From: Bacillota bacterium
GTDB taxonomy: Bacteria; Bacillota; Clostridia; Lachnospirales; Lachnospiraceae
Assembly (NCBI GenBank): GCA_023386315.1
Contig: JAEWJZ010000014.1
Coordinates: 563,001 to 627,000 of the forward strand
Direction: 5' to 3'
Length of the DNA: 64,000 nt
In this document: one piece after another, positions 33,351-42,778 of the stretch
Position numbering within the stretch: position 1 is the first letter of the stretch
Layout: each line of letters starts with the position of its first letter
The notes under the pieces: model-generated
The model's database searches: none
What the model was told of the DNA's origin: nothing
Seen by the model: only the letters and a program-made list of their open reading frames with translations
Made by a program: the position numbers and the translations under genes

Positions 33351-34958
33351 TTAAAACCATATAAAAGAAAAGATTATAATCAGTATCACAAGTGCGGCTC
33401 CCCCTCCCAATATGAAAGCCGGCCTTATATTACCCTCATCCCGTTCCATGACAGTCTCCGGTTCCGCCAGCATACCCCATGGACTAAGCACCAGAATTCC
33501 CTGGGGCATTTCTGAAGAATTACCGCTGCTTAGGAAATTTGAAAATTCCCTCCAGTCCCGTTCAATCAGTTTTCTGCCTTCCTTAAAGTCCTCTGCAGGT
33601 GTCTTTTTTTCTTTTGTAAAAAATGACTCCGGTTCTCTCCTGTCATCTGAAACTTCTTTTTTCTTTAGAAATTGCTGATAGGCAAAGCGGATCCCTTTAT
33701 TAGCAGCCTCATTCACATCCGCCTTCGCCAAATATATATTCATCATATAATAAAAGATCTTATATACATCTTTTGCTTCAAAAACATGTTTTCTTACTGC
33801 TGCACCTGAATATTTCAGTGACGACTGCCTTACCATCTCCTGTATCAGCTCATCTGTCATCCGGTCACCTGCTTCTCTTAAATCCATGGCGAGTCCTTTT
33901 TCCATTCCCAGATATGATACAAAAACCTGTGATTTTATTGACATAAGCGCCGCTAAAAATCCCCAGAGTTCTTCACTCTTTCCGGTTAATCCTGCCAGCT
34001 TAAACAAATTTCCCTCTCTGTTCATATATGCTGCAAAACGCTGGGCAGTCTCTAAATCTTTTATCTCATAAGCCCTTCCGGTTTTCAGCGGAGATATGGT
34101 TAAACTTGCCCCCTGGGTTTTCCCTGCTTTATCCTTTAAAGAAGCACCTTTCTCCAGAATAATCATAGAGGTTTCTTTCATCAGGTTCTCCGCATATCCC
34201 GGATTATTTTTAATCGTTCCCGAACCTGCCGGCTGGTAAATGATTCCCATACCGGTTTCATTTCCTTTATCCAAAACCGGAGTTCTGATTCCGCTTTCAT
34301 TAACACCCCCTGCCGGTTTTCCCGCCAAATCTCCGCGTCCAAAAATCTGGTTCAGCTCTGCCTCCGTTAAATTTTTTCCCATAACGCTGCGGCAGACTGC
34401 CCCCCGCAATGCGGTGATAGATATGGGAGATCCGTAATTCTTTAAAAGAAGCTCAAGATCCCCAAAGTGTGTCATCATCAGTTTTTGCAGCAGCAGAGAT
34501 AATTCCTGATTCAGCCGCTCCGCTTCTCCTCCCTCCTGTGTTCCATGGGTAAGAACCGCCAGAAGAAGCTCCTTATAAATTCTTGCCAGCTGGTCTAATT
34601 TCTCCGGAACGGAAAGATTGTCAGAAGGACACCAATCCGCAAACTTACGAAAGGCTTCTTTCCATTCCTCTTCATCCCAGACATCCGGAGAATCACTAAC
34701 GGAAGCAGTGTCTCTGGCCGGTCTGGACTTTTCTGATATCTCGGATTTTTCAGAATCACTGTTCTTTGCCTCTTCCTTCAAAGCCTGAGTCTGAGCAACG
34801 ACCTCATTAAGCAGAATTTCTCCTGAGATTATTTTCTCATTCACTTTTAAAGCCTCAGCAGCCTGCTCCAGGCCTGCCTTCTCACTCATTTTACCCTCTG
34901 CTGTTCCCTCTGCCTTTAAATCCCCGGGGACCGCAGGGTCCTGCACCCTGATTTCCAT
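33351..34958 (-). CDS. Large protein of unknown function with C-terminal membrane anchor
   Basis: I do not recognise this 535-residue protein. The first 110 residues are acidic and Lys/Glu-rich (likely disordered). The central part (about 120-450) is helical, with motifs such as LQKLMMTHFGDLELLLKNYGSPIS and AFAYQQFLKK-like segments. The extreme C-terminus is a single hydrophobic helix (FILGGGAALVILIIIFSFIWF) like a tail anchor. There is no signal peptide, so most of it should be cytoplasmic. It is leftward, 28 bp after pyrC. Confidence 0.7.
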   Translation of the reverse strand: MEIRVQDPAVPGDLKAEGTAEGKMSEKAGLEQAAEALKVNEKIISGEILLNEVVAQTQALKEEAKNSDSEKSEISEKSRPARDTASVSDSPDVWDEEEWKEAFRKFADWCPSDNLSVPEKLDQLARIYKELLLAVLTHGTQEGGEAERLNQELSLLLQKLMMTHFGDLELLLKNYGSPISITALRGAVCRSVMGKNLTEAELNQIFGRGDLAGKPAGGVNESGIRTPVLDKGNETGMGIIYQPAGSGTIKNNPGYAENLMKETSMIILEKGASLKDKAGKTQGASLTISPLKTGRAYEIKDLETAQRFAAYMNREGNLFKLAGLTGKSEELWGFLAALMSIKSQVFVSYLGMEKGLAMDLREAGDRMTDELIQEMVRQSSLKYSGAAVRKHVFEAKDVYKIFYYMMNIYLAKADVNEAANKGIRFAYQQFLKKKEVSDDRREPESFFTKEKKTPAEDFKEGRKLIERDWREFSNFLSSGNSSEMPQGILVLSPWGMLAEPETVMERDEGNIRPAFILGGGAALVILIIIFSFIWF

Positions 34959-34986
34959 CTTTTATCCTTTTCTGAAATATATCTGA

Positions 34987-36276
34987 TTAATCTTTTTCAT
35001 CCTGATATACGATCTTACCCTTACAGATGGTATATTTTACTTTGCCAAAAAGCTTTTGCCCGGTAAACGGAGAATTAGAGGATTTGGAAACGTATTCGCC
35101 TGCCGTCCACTCCTCTTCCGGGTCAAAAAGCACCAGATCTGCCATTCCGCCTGTTTTCAGTACTCCGCAGTCCAGACGGTATAATTTTGCCGGATTAATG
35201 CTCATCTTTTCCAACAGCTGCATCATCGTTAAATGCCCCTGCCTGACCAGAGTGGTCACTCCCAGCCCAAGGGCAGTTTCCAGACCAATAATTCCGCTGG
35301 GCGCCTCCAGCAGAGGCCTTGCTTTTTCTTCTGTACTGTGAGGTGCATGATCCGTAGCAATAATATCAATACTTCCATTTTTCAGGCCCTCTATGACAGC
35401 CAGGCGGTCTTCCTCTGTCCGAAGAGGCGGATTCATCTTTGCCAGACTTCCATGGGAAAGTACAGCTTCTTCTGTCAGAGTGAAATGATGGGGCGTCACT
35501 TCTGCATAAACATCTGCCCCTAAATCCTTTGCAAACCGTACCATGCGAACCGACGCGGCAGAACTGATATGTTGAATGTCCACCGTAGCTTTTGTGTGGA
35601 GGGCAAGCATACAGTCTCTTGCCACCAGGCTGTCCTCTGCCTCTGCCGGAGAACCGTAAATACCAAGCCGGTCGGATACTGCTCCATGATTGACGCCGTT
35701 GTTTTCAATTAATGCAGGATCCTCCTCATGAAAGCTTAAAGGAAGGTTTAAACTGGCTGCTTTTTCCATAGCCTTTTTCACGAGTTCGGAATCCATAAGC
35801 GGAATTCCGTCATCTGTAAAGCCTGCTGCTCCATGAGCTGCCAGTTCTTCCATATCAGTCAGTTCACGCCCCTTCAGCCCTTTGGATACAGCCGCTGCAT
35901 GGAGGACATTGATTCCTGTTTTCATTCCTTCCTTCTTCACATATTCCAATGTGTCTGCATTATCCACCGGCGGCCTGGTATTTGCCATGCATACAACCGT
36001 TGTAAATCCGCCTTTGGCAGCTGCTCTTGCGCCAGTCTGAATATCCTCTTTATAAGTAAGACCAGGGTCCCGAAAATGAACATGTACATCCACAAGTCCC
36101 GGTGCGGCAATCAGACCAGAGGCATCAATCACCACATCTTCCTTTGACGTTGCAGCACCTGAAGGAATCTGTCCTGTTCCCATCCCCACTATCATCCCAT
36201 CTTCTATACAGATATCCATGTCCTGTTCTGTATTGGTTGCAGGATCTATTACATGAGCATTTTTAATCCATATCAT
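34987..36276 (-). CDS. pyrC: Dihydroorotase
   Basis: The 429-residue amidohydrolase catalyses the third step of pyrimidine synthesis, cyclising carbamoyl-aspartate. The metal motif DVHVHFRDPG, TTVVCMANTRPPVDN, KMNPPLRTEEDR for substrate binding and the catalytic TDHAPHSTEEK are all present, which fits a type I (PyrC/AllB-like) enzyme. Its ATG overlaps the stop of the YjjB-like gene by 4 bp, so it is translationally coupled to an exporter operon. Other pyr genes are not in the window. Confidence 0.93.
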   Translation of the reverse strand: MIWIKNAHVIDPATNTEQDMDICIEDGMIVGMGTGQIPSGAATSKEDVVIDASGLIAAPGLVDVHVHFRDPGLTYKEDIQTGARAAAKGGFTTVVCMANTRPPVDNADTLEYVKKEGMKTGINVLHAAAVSKGLKGRELTDMEELAAHGAAGFTDDGIPLMDSELVKKAMEKAASLNLPLSFHEEDPALIENNGVNHGAVSDRLGIYGSPAEAEDSLVARDCMLALHTKATVDIQHISSAASVRMVRFAKDLGADVYAEVTPHHFTLTEEAVLSHGSLAKMNPPLRTEEDRLAVIEGLKNGSIDIIATDHAPHSTEEKARPLLEAPSGIIGLETALGLGVTTLVRQGHLTMMQLLEKMSINPAKLYRLDCGVLKTGGMADLVLFDPEEEWTAGEYVSKSSNSPFTGQKLFGKVKYTICKGKIVYQDEKD

Positions 36277-36746
36277 CGTTTCTTTCTCCCTTTCTCTTCT
36301 AATGCCCGTTTGCCCTTCTTTGCAGCAAAGTGAAAGAATCCCTGAGGCAGTTCAAAAACAAACACAATACCAAGCACGATGGCTACCGCCACTTTCAGGG
36401 CCAGGAACCCTGTGCGGGCAGCAAGTGCCATGTCATCAGTCACAATATAGTAAGCAGTCCAGTATACCAGCGCCCCCGGTACCAACGGAAAAATACCGGA
36501 AATCAAAAAGATGGTTACCGGGCACTGCTTTCTGACCGCGAATATTCTGGAAAGAAAAATTACTGCAATCGTTGCAAACAGTGCAGATGACGGCTCTGAG
36601 AACCCCTGTATCAGCATACTGTATACAAACCAGCCTGTTCCGCCAATCAGACCACAATAAGGGTAGTATATGGCAGGCACCCCAAACAGCAGGGCAAATG
36701 CAACCGTACCCAGGGCTGCAACTGCCATCTCATATAAAGCTGTCAC
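36273..36746 (-). CDS. Threonine/serine exporter, small subunit (YjjB/ThrE C-terminal half)
   Basis: The 157-residue membrane protein has four helices and the DUF3815 features VPAIYYPYCGLIGGTGWF and SGIFPLVPGALVY. It corresponds to the C-terminal half of ThrE and pairs with the YjjP-like protein encoded before it. In other bacteria YjjP-YjjB export succinate, threonine or serine. Overlaps of 4 bp at both ends show tight coupling. Confidence 0.88.
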   Translation of the reverse strand: MTALYEMAVAALGTVAFALLFGVPAIYYPYCGLIGGTGWFVYSMLIQGFSEPSSALFATIAVIFLSRIFAVRKQCPVTIFLISGIFPLVPGALVYWTAYYIVTDDMALAARTGFLALKVAVAIVLGIVFVFELPQGFFHFAAKKGKRALEEKGRKKR

Positions 36747-37531
36747 AAAAATCCACCTCCTGTAAACCGGTGAAGCAGGCCAAATACCAGTCCCACTCCC
36801 ATGGCGATGCAGAAAAATACCAGCAGTGCATCCAGCATGCGGACAGAACCTGCGATATAATCTCCATCTGCAATGTCACGTATGGCATTGGTAAATGCGA
36901 CTCCTGGAATCAGGGGCATGATAGAACCAATAATCATGTAGTTTAAATGATCTCCCAGGTGAAGCATATATAACAGGGTGCACAGCGCAGTGACAAGCGC
37001 ACCTCCTCCAATATTGCCTACCAGCTTGGAAAGATGGGGACCAAACAGATAAATCACATATACATAAAGCAGTACTCCGGGGAAAAACGCCGCTGCTGCA
37101 TCCTTTAAATTGCCGCCGAACAAATAACAAAAGCAGGCACTTCCCACTCCTGATGCCAGAATCTGCATTCTCTTTGATTTGCCCGGCATCTGCTGAATCA
37201 GTACCAGCCTGTCCCTGACCTCACAGGGAGCTAAGGATCCTCTCTCTATCTCTCTGGAGAGCTGATTGACTGCAGCCACCCGGTCTAAATGTGTTCCACT
37301 CACCGGAATGTGCTGAACCTTTGCAAATATTTCCTCTCTCTGGTTTCCTGCAGTAGTAAATATCCCGTTACTTAACACAAAAGAGCTGCAGGATTCGATT
37401 CCATAATGGCGGCAGATCCGGTCCATGGTTTCTTCCACCCGGAAGATCTCAGCTCCATTCTCCAGGAGAATATGACCTGCCAGCATGGCTGCATCTAAAA
37501 CTTCACGCTCTTCCTCTTTCCGATCATTCAT
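36743..37531 (-). CDS. Threonine/serine exporter, large subunit (YjjP/ThrE N-terminal half)
   Basis: The start at 37531 (MNDRKEEEREVLDAAMLAG) lies 4 bp after the MBL gene stop and has GGAG upstream. A longer frame begins inside that gene. The 262-residue protein has the DUF1212 N-terminal soluble part (HILLENGAEIFRVEETMDRICRHYG) and five membrane helices. The conserved SIMPLIPGVAFTNAIRDIADGDYIAG block is present. It forms the exporter with the YjjB-like protein. Confidence 0.9.
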   Translation of the reverse strand: MNDRKEEEREVLDAAMLAGHILLENGAEIFRVEETMDRICRHYGIESCSSFVLSNGIFTTAGNQREEIFAKVQHIPVSGTHLDRVAAVNQLSREIERGSLAPCEVRDRLVLIQQMPGKSKRMQILASGVGSACFCYLFGGNLKDAAAAFFPGVLLYVYVIYLFGPHLSKLVGNIGGGALVTALCTLLYMLHLGDHLNYMIIGSIMPLIPGVAFTNAIRDIADGDYIAGSVRMLDALLVFFCIAMGVGLVFGLLHRFTGGGFL

Positions 37532-37535
37532 GAAT

Positions 37536-38264
37536 TTAAAGCTCCTGTCCCAGAATAAAGGATTCTCCGTCCCTTTCAATCATAATAATCCTGTCCCGGT
37601 AAGGGGCGGAAACTTCCATGTCCTTTAACTGCCCAATTACGGAAAAGTTCCCCCAGCAGTGCATTGGAAAAGCATGTAATACCTCCGCCTTTCTCATAAA
37701 TTCATCAAATCCAAGATAGAAGGCTCTCTCCTGTCTGGGGTCCAGAGGCAGAAAAGCCGCATCAATCTTCATTCCGGCCAGCTTATCCACTTCCAATGAA
37801 TACTTCTTTGCCATATCACGGTTCCAATCCTCGGGTTCGCCTTCCCATCTCCAGTTGTTTAAATCCCCTGCATGATATATGGCTGCGCCATCCACTTTTA
37901 TCAGAAAAGCAACCCCTTCATCTGTAGAATCGAAGGTTGTAACTTCCATCTGTGTATACCCGCCGTCATTGTACGAAAGTCTGAAAGTCTCCCCCGGTTT
38001 TACAAATAAAGTGCGTTCTCTCAGCTCCTCTTTAACCTTTTTTTTAGAAATATCGTCAGAAAGAACATAATGAACTTCTCTTAATTCAGTTCCCAAATCA
38101 AAGATCTTATCCGAAAAATGATCTCCGTGACGGTGGCTGGCGAAGATGATAAGTGGTTTATTCATGTCCAGTTCCGGGAGCGGACCCTGGGTATAATCAA
38201 AAAGCAGGGCGGCAGAACTTAGTTCTACCAGGAATGCACTGTGATGAACGTAAGTAATTTTCAT
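37536..38264 (-). CDS. Metallo-beta-lactamase-fold hydrolase
   Basis: The 242-residue protein of the MBL superfamily (UlaG/L-ascorbate-6-phosphate-lactonase-like, Lactamase_B_3) has the metal motif ASHRHGDHFSDK. AIYHAGDLNNWRWEGE and MHCWGNF carry further metal ligands. The substrate is unknown; relatives include lactonases and phosphodiesterases. It is the first gene of the MBL / thrE halves / pyrC operon, preceded by a leftward TATAAT near 38301-38306. Confidence 0.85.
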   Translation of the reverse strand: MKITYVHHSAFLVELSSAALLFDYTQGPLPELDMNKPLIIFASHRHGDHFSDKIFDLGTELREVHYVLSDDISKKKVKEELRERTLFVKPGETFRLSYNDGGYTQMEVTTFDSTDEGVAFLIKVDGAAIYHAGDLNNWRWEGEPEDWNRDMAKKYSLEVDKLAGMKIDAAFLPLDPRQERAFYLGFDEFMRKAEVLHAFPMHCWGNFSVIGQLKDMEVSAPYRDRIIMIERDGESFILGQEL

Positions 38265-38341
38265 GAAAAGCGGCCTCCTATTAATAACTGTTTGGAAAAA
38301 TTATATCACATACTGATCCGTTCTGCATAGCAGATGTGCGC

Positions 38342-38371
38342 AAAAAAAAGGCGGAGACATTCGTCCCCGCC
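38342..38371 (-). terminator. Intrinsic terminator of the small acidic lipoprotein gene
   Basis: On the minus strand GGCGGGGAC and GTCTCCGCC form the stem, followed by eight T residues. Confidence 0.85.
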
Positions 38372-38413
38372 CGCGGAAATTTTCATTCCTTCTAAGCTGT
38401 TATTTCTATATAA

Positions 38414-38719
38414 TTAGTTAGCAGCCTTTGTAGACTCTGCAGCTTCAGAAGATACTTCTTCGCTGGATGCTTCTTCAGAAGACTCTTTTACAGATGCTTC
38501 TTCTTTTGTTTCTTCTACAGACTCAGAAGATTCCTCTGTTGTAACTTCTTCTTTAGCAGCTGCTTCTGTTGTAACTGCTTCTTTTGTAACTGCCTCTGTT
38601 GTAACTGCTTCTGTTGCTGCTGTTGTTTCAGCAGTCTTTGTGCTGCCACATGCAGAAATTGCTGCCATTGTTAATACTGCTACGCCTGTAAGTACAAGTT
38701 TCTTTGTTGTTAATTTCAT
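38414..38719 (-). CDS. Small low-complexity acidic lipoprotein
   Basis: The 101-residue protein has a lipoprotein signal (LTMAAISAC). The mature part consists only of short Thr/Glu/Ala and Ser/Glu repeats (TEAVTTEAVTKEAVTTEA, then EESSESVEETKEEAS). There is no folded domain. It has an AGGAGG site and its own terminator, so it is expressed. A cell-surface spacer or adhesive role is possible but not shown. Confidence 0.75.
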   Translation of the reverse strand: MKLTTKKLVLTGVAVLTMAAISACGSTKTAETTAATEAVTTEAVTKEAVTTEAAAKEEVTTEESSESVEETKEEASVKESSEEASSEEVSSEAAESTKAAN

Positions 38720-39131
38720 AATTATTCTCCTCCTTGCGGCTACCTATGTTTTATTGTTGAATATGTATGCCGCGGCTTCTTTTTTTTATTTCTAAAGCCG
38801 AGACACAGTTTAACACCTTCAGAAAATAAAGTCAATGAATTCATTATGATTTTTTTCTTAATTTAAAAGTGGTAAATTCTTAATTAAATTTACAAATAGC
38901 CATGATATGTCAAATAATAAATTATTAATTTATACTCTTGAGTTTTTTTTATTCTATTTGTTTGGATTTTGTCCATTCGAAAAACAGAATAGTTTTTTTG
39001 CAGTATACTTATTTATTTTTGTGTATTTTTACCAAATCTATTTCTCTTTATCACCGTTGCAGTTAATTTCCGCACCTGCTATACTTTATAAATAACTACT
39101 TATTGATCATGATTAACAGGAGGAATCAAAT
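38720..39131. promoter_or_regulatory. Long AT-rich intergenic region with the nitroreductase promoter
   Basis: This stretch holds divergent control regions. A rightward promoter TTGCAG (39057-39062), 17-bp spacer, TATACT (39080-39085) precedes the nitroreductase. The leftward lipoprotein leader carries a GGCTT/AAGCC hairpin near 38773-38799. The rest is AT-rich with no convincing gene; a 62-codon hydrophobic frame at 38907-39095 has no ribosome site. Confidence 0.5.
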
Positions 39132-39701
39132 ATGTTAAAAGAACTCGTCTCCAAGTGCCGTACATACCGCCGCTTCTATCAGGAAACTCCTATTCCTGAG
39201 GAGGATTTGCTGGAACTCATTGATCTGGCCAGACTTACTGCTTCAACCGCCAACTCTCAGGCTCTGAAATTCAGGATCAGTCATACAACGGAGGAAAATG
39301 CCCTGATTTTTGATACCCTGGGCTGGGCTGGAGCACTTCCGGACTGGGATGGACCGGAAGAAGGCGAGCGTCCCTCTGCCTACATCGTGATTCTCTGCGA
39401 TTTGTCACTTGGAAAGAATAAACTCATTGATGATGGTATCGCCGCTCAGACCATTATGCTGGGTGCGGTAGAAAAGGGCTACGGCGGCTGTATGCTGGGA
39501 AATGTGCGGAGAAGCCAGCTGGCCGAAGCACTTGGTATAGATACTTCTCTTTATTCAGTTGATCTTGTTCTGGCTCTTGGAAAGCCAAAGGAAGAAGTGG
39601 TCATCGTACCTGTAAAGGAGGACGGAAACGTCACTTATTACAGAGACGAAAACCAGATTCACTATGTTCCAAAAAGAGCATTAAAGGATATCATTATGTG
39701 A
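39132..39701 (+). CDS. Nitroreductase-family FMN oxidoreductase
   Basis: The 189-residue protein has the nitroreductase fold. CRTYRRFYQETPIPEEDLLELIDLARLTAS binds FMN phosphate, IDDGIAAQTIMLGAVEKGYGGCMLG forms the core, and LALGKPKEE is the late FMN loop. Such proteins reduce nitroaromatics or quinones with NAD(P)H, and some are flavin-dependent dehalogenases or dehydrogenases. AACAGGAGG precedes the ATG, and a strong hairpin ends the transcript. Confidence 0.9.
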   Translation: MLKELVSKCRTYRRFYQETPIPEEDLLELIDLARLTASTANSQALKFRISHTTEENALIFDTLGWAGALPDWDGPEEGERPSAYIVILCDLSLGKNKLIDDGIAAQTIMLGAVEKGYGGCMLGNVRRSQLAEALGIDTSLYSVDLVLALGKPKEEVVIVPVKEDGNVTYYRDENQIHYVPKRALKDIIM

Positions 39702-39719
39702 TTTTATTAAAACCGTGAA

Positions 39720-39756
39720 AAACAGCCGGCCCGGAAAATCCCGGTACCGGCTGTTT
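39720..39756. terminator. Bidirectional terminator between nitroreductase and zinc-ribbon genes
   Basis: AAACAGCCGG-CCCGG pairs with CCCGG-TA-CCGGCTGTTT. A and T runs lie on both sides. Confidence 0.8.
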
Positions 39757-40135
39757 AAAATTTCTGTCCGCATTTGGGACAATACTCAAAATCCTCAGTT
39801 GTTTCATATCCGCAGTGGGTACATTGCCTTTTATTCCACTCCCCATTTCTCCGGCCGGATTGAACCAGCGTTAAATCCTGTTCCTCAATTTCAACCGGCT
39901 CTCTCCGGCTTAATTTCTTTCCCTTTTCTCCGTCCAGCTCATAAACTGTATTACAGCAGGACATCTGTACATAATAATGTCTGTTCCATTTTATAATGGG
40001 AATAAAAAATACACTGAAATAGCTGTAGGTCATAAATACCTGATATCTGCCATAGCCGCCGCATAAGGCACAGATCACTGTCTTTGTATAATCAAACAGC
40101 TTTTTTCCCTGACTCATTCCGCATATGAAAAACAT
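39755..40135 (-). CDS. Zinc-ribbon protein (zinc_ribbon_15-like)
   Basis: The start at 40135 follows AGGAGG, and the protein begins MFFICGMSQGKKLFDYTKTV, the usual start of this family. The 126-residue protein has one cysteine pair (CALCGGYGRYQVFMTYSY), a hydrophobic hairpin (FSVFFIPIIKWNRHYYVQM) ending in SCC, and a C-terminal CTHCGYETTEDFEYCPKCG zinc ribbon. Its function is unknown. Confidence 0.8.
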   Translation of the reverse strand: MFFICGMSQGKKLFDYTKTVICALCGGYGRYQVFMTYSYFSVFFIPIIKWNRHYYVQMSCCNTVYELDGEKGKKLSRREPVEIEEQDLTLVQSGRRNGEWNKRQCTHCGYETTEDFEYCPKCGQKF

Positions 40136-40235
40136 CACATTCCTCCTAATGCAGCCAGCAGCAGTAAAATTGGCTGGCATTACTTTTGATTAAGAGTATA
40201 GCATAAAAAGAGCATATATCATAGCGGATTCTTGA

Positions 40236-40286
40236 AGGAGCCATTGCTCCATAAGTGATATCTCACTTATTTTGCAACGGCCCCCT
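40236..40286 (-). terminator. Long stem after the flagellin gene
   Basis: GGAGCCATTGC-ATAAGTGA pairs with TCACTTAT-GCAACGGCCCCC on both sides of a TATC turn. It lies just past the flagellin stop and probably terminates or stabilises the mRNA. Confidence 0.7.
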
Positions 40287-40310
40287 CAAAATAAATATAT
40301 TAAATATCTA

Positions 40311-42671
40311 TTACTTTAATAACTGAAGCACACCCTCAGGTATCTGATTTGCCTGAGCCAGCATTGCCTGAGATGCCTGAACAAGAATTTTGTTCTTGGT
40401 TAATGACATCATTTCAGAAGCCATATCTACATCACGAACACGTGACTCAGCAGCTGACATATTTTCTTTTGTTACACTAAGGTTGTTAATCGTATGCTCC
40501 AGACGATTCTGTACAGCACCCAGGTCACCACGGGTAGAAGAAACCTGATTGATTGCATTCTTTATCTGACCTATAGCAGCCTTAGCTCCCTGCTGAGTAC
40601 TTACATCTACAACTGCGATCCCTAAGCTTTTAGTATCCATGTTGCCAATGGTAACACCAACCTGCTGATAGGTGTCACTGGTATCACCAGCCTGTATTGT
40701 TAAACCTCCGGTTTTATTCTTCAGTTTTTCTCCATCTTCAATGGTGAGCTTATTACCAGTAATATCTGCTTTCACGCCATCATTAGAGAGAGCCATCTGC
40801 AAATTCTTTGCAGTATCGGCATCTGTACTTCCAATAATAACTGCCGTATTACCCTCCTTTATTTTAGTAGGATCTCCAGAATCAGAAGCTTTGATAAACT
40901 GATAATTTTTTCCTCCTACAGAAATGGTATCTCCCGCGGAGATCCCGGCATTATTAAAGGTTAAGGTTTTGCTGGCCCGTTTAGATGTTTGAGTATTTGA
41001 AAGTGTGCCGACTGCACCACTGGCTGAATCAGTGGTAGCTAAACTATTTACTTTGGCACCATCTTTACCACCAAGCGCTTCAAAGGTTATCTCGTGTGTA
41101 GAAGCATCCACTTTTGCTTTAAATAGACCCTTGGTATCTTCACTATTATTAATTGCATCTACGATTGACTGGGCAGTTTTTCCGACATTCGTTCCATCAG
41201 CTGTGTATTTAACCTGAACTGCCTTTCTGTTTCCATCCGCATCCTCGTAGCCAACCGACAGTGTTTGTTCGCCTGCCGTTCCGGCTGTAGGTGTAAATGT
41301 GTACTCGGAATTAACAGCATCATCGGTTCCCACAGTGACTCCAATGGTTGATGACTTCATATCAATTGGATTATTAAATGAAACTGTTTTATCTGAGGTT
41401 TTTAATTGATTTTCATCACCGATTTTTAACTTTCCATCTGGTGTTAAGGAGGCAGAGCTGATTCCTGCATTCTTCATTGCAGCCACTAAATTTTTCTTTG
41501 TATCTGCATCTGTCTCGCCAATAACAACACGAACATTTCCGTTGGAGACATTATAGTCATCTGCTGCTCTCATCTCAAACGTATGATCGCCAATGGTAAT
41601 TTTGTTTCCTGATGCAAGATCGCCACTCGCCAGAGCTAAATACTTAAATGCATCGGTTGCAGCAGTTGTAACACCGGCTGTTGATGGTGTGGTCGATAAA
41701 TCGGTATTTTGTGCGTAATCAGCAAGTGCATCTACAGCACCTGTATCATCAATCTTTCTTTGCTTAACAGTAACAGACTGTAATCCTATACCGCTTGTCC
41801 CGCTTTCTTTACTTGTTGCACTGATTTTAATACCGTCGTCACCGACCTTTTCAAATTTTACATCGTCAAAGAGTTTTTTCAGCTCATCAAGTGTCTGCGA
41901 GTTATCTGCTGCAAATTCAGCATCTAAACTGCCGCCAATTCCATTTTTCATTAGATCATCTAATTTTGTAGCCAGGGTTCCGGTATCAGCCACACTCTTA
42001 AACTTAAATTTAAGGATATGATTATTGCCTGCTGTATCCGTTAATGTAAATTCATACTGCATCGGATCTGTTGGTGATACTGCGGTAGATCCATCAGTTT
42101 TACTACTATCTAAGTCAAGAGAAACCGAAAATTGACCCTTAGTAGCATTCTGTGTATGTACAGTAGTATCTGCAAGACCTTCTACCTTCGTTGTTCCGGC
42201 AACAGTCGCCTTAGCTGCAGCTGCAATTTTACTCGCAGCAGACGCTCCAAGAGAACCATCTAATACCTTGATGCCATTATAGTTCGTAGACTCTGAAATC
42301 CGGTTGATTTCATCCTTTAATGAATTTACCTCTTTCTGAAGATTGGCACGGTCAACATTATCATCATATGTACCATTAGCAGACTGCGTTGCAAGTTCTG
42401 TCATACGGTTCAGCATGGAATGTACTTCTGTCAGTGCACCTTCTGCTGTCTGAACCAGCGAGATACCATCATTAGCATTCTTCTGAGCAGTCTCAAGTCC
42501 TGTAATCTGTGCTCTCATCTTCTCGGAAATCGCCAGACCTGCAGCATCATCACCTGCACGGTTGATTCGGTAACCGGAAGATAATTTTTCCAGGTTCTTT
42601 GACGTAGCATTATTATTGCTTCCTAATTGTCCATAAGCGTTTAACGCTGCAATATTGTGTTGAATTCTCAT
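40311..42671 (-). CDS. fliC: Flagellin, long form with duplicated central module
   Basis: The start at 42671 ([18 protein letters not shown]) has AAGGAGG upstream. Conserved D0/D1 domains are at residues 1-140 ([25 protein letters not shown]) and in the last 100 residues ([33 protein letters not shown]). The 786-residue length is far above the usual 270-550. The extra central region contains two related modules of about 100 residues with GDxIxIG..F..A..VxIGxTDADTxKNL..A..N.G. They likely form surface domains of the filament. Translation is probably controlled by CsrA, whose gene lies 107 bp upstream. Confidence 0.93.
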   Translation of the reverse strand: MRIQHNIAALNAYGQLGSNNNATSKNLEKLSSGYRINRAGDDAAGLAISEKMRAQITGLETAQKNANDGISLVQTAEGALTEVHSMLNRMTELATQSANGTYDDNVDRANLQKEVNSLKDEINRISESTNYNGIKVLDGSLGASAASKIAAAAKATVAGTTKVEGLADTTVHTQNATKGQFSVSLDLDSSKTDGSTAVSPTDPMQYEFTLTDTAGNNHILKFKFKSVADTGTLATKLDDLMKNGIGGSLDAEFAADNSQTLDELKKLFDDVKFEKVGDDGIKISATSKESGTSGIGLQSVTVKQRKIDDTGAVDALADYAQNTDLSTTPSTAGVTTAATDAFKYLALASGDLASGNKITIGDHTFEMRAADDYNVSNGNVRVVIGETDADTKKNLVAAMKNAGISSASLTPDGKLKIGDENQLKTSDKTVSFNNPIDMKSSTIGVTVGTDDAVNSEYTFTPTAGTAGEQTLSVGYEDADGNRKAVQVKYTADGTNVGKTAQSIVDAINNSEDTKGLFKAKVDASTHEITFEALGGKDGAKVNSLATTDSASGAVGTLSNTQTSKRASKTLTFNNAGISAGDTISVGGKNYQFIKASDSGDPTKIKEGNTAVIIGSTDADTAKNLQMALSNDGVKADITGNKLTIEDGEKLKNKTGGLTIQAGDTSDTYQQVGVTIGNMDTKSLGIAVVDVSTQQGAKAAIGQIKNAINQVSSTRGDLGAVQNRLEHTINNLSVTKENMSAAESRVRDVDMASEMMSLTKNKILVQASQAMLAQANQIPEGVLQLLK

Positions 42672-42678
42672 AAATTTA

Positions 42679-42714
42679 CCTCCTTGAATGAAGACGGGGA
42701 CTTCCTTTTCCCCC
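42679..42714 (-). promoter_or_regulatory. Two candidate CsrA-binding sites in the flagellin leader
   Basis: Read leftward, a short hairpin GGGG...CCCC (42696-42714) exposes AAGGAAG in its loop. CAAGGAGG (42679-42685) is the ribosome site itself. Paired GGA sites, one in a loop and one at the Shine-Dalgarno, are how CsrA blocks hag translation in Bacillus. Confidence 0.65.
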
Positions 42715-42732
42715 ATGTATTTTTTTATTCCA

Positions 42733-42763
42733 AACTATTCATCCGGGCCCTGGCTGAATAGTT
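42733..42763. terminator. Strong stem between csrA and the flagellin gene
   Basis: AACTATTCA with TGAATAGTT and inner CC/GG pairs form a stem without a T-run. It may attenuate read-through or protect the ends of separate mRNAs. Confidence 0.5.
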
Positions 42764-42778
42764 GAAAGCGTGATTATC

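Noticed and set aside
38907..39095. 62-codon hydrophobic frame
   Set aside because: Very AT-rich, no ribosome site, Phe/Tyr-biased composition expected from T-rich DNA.
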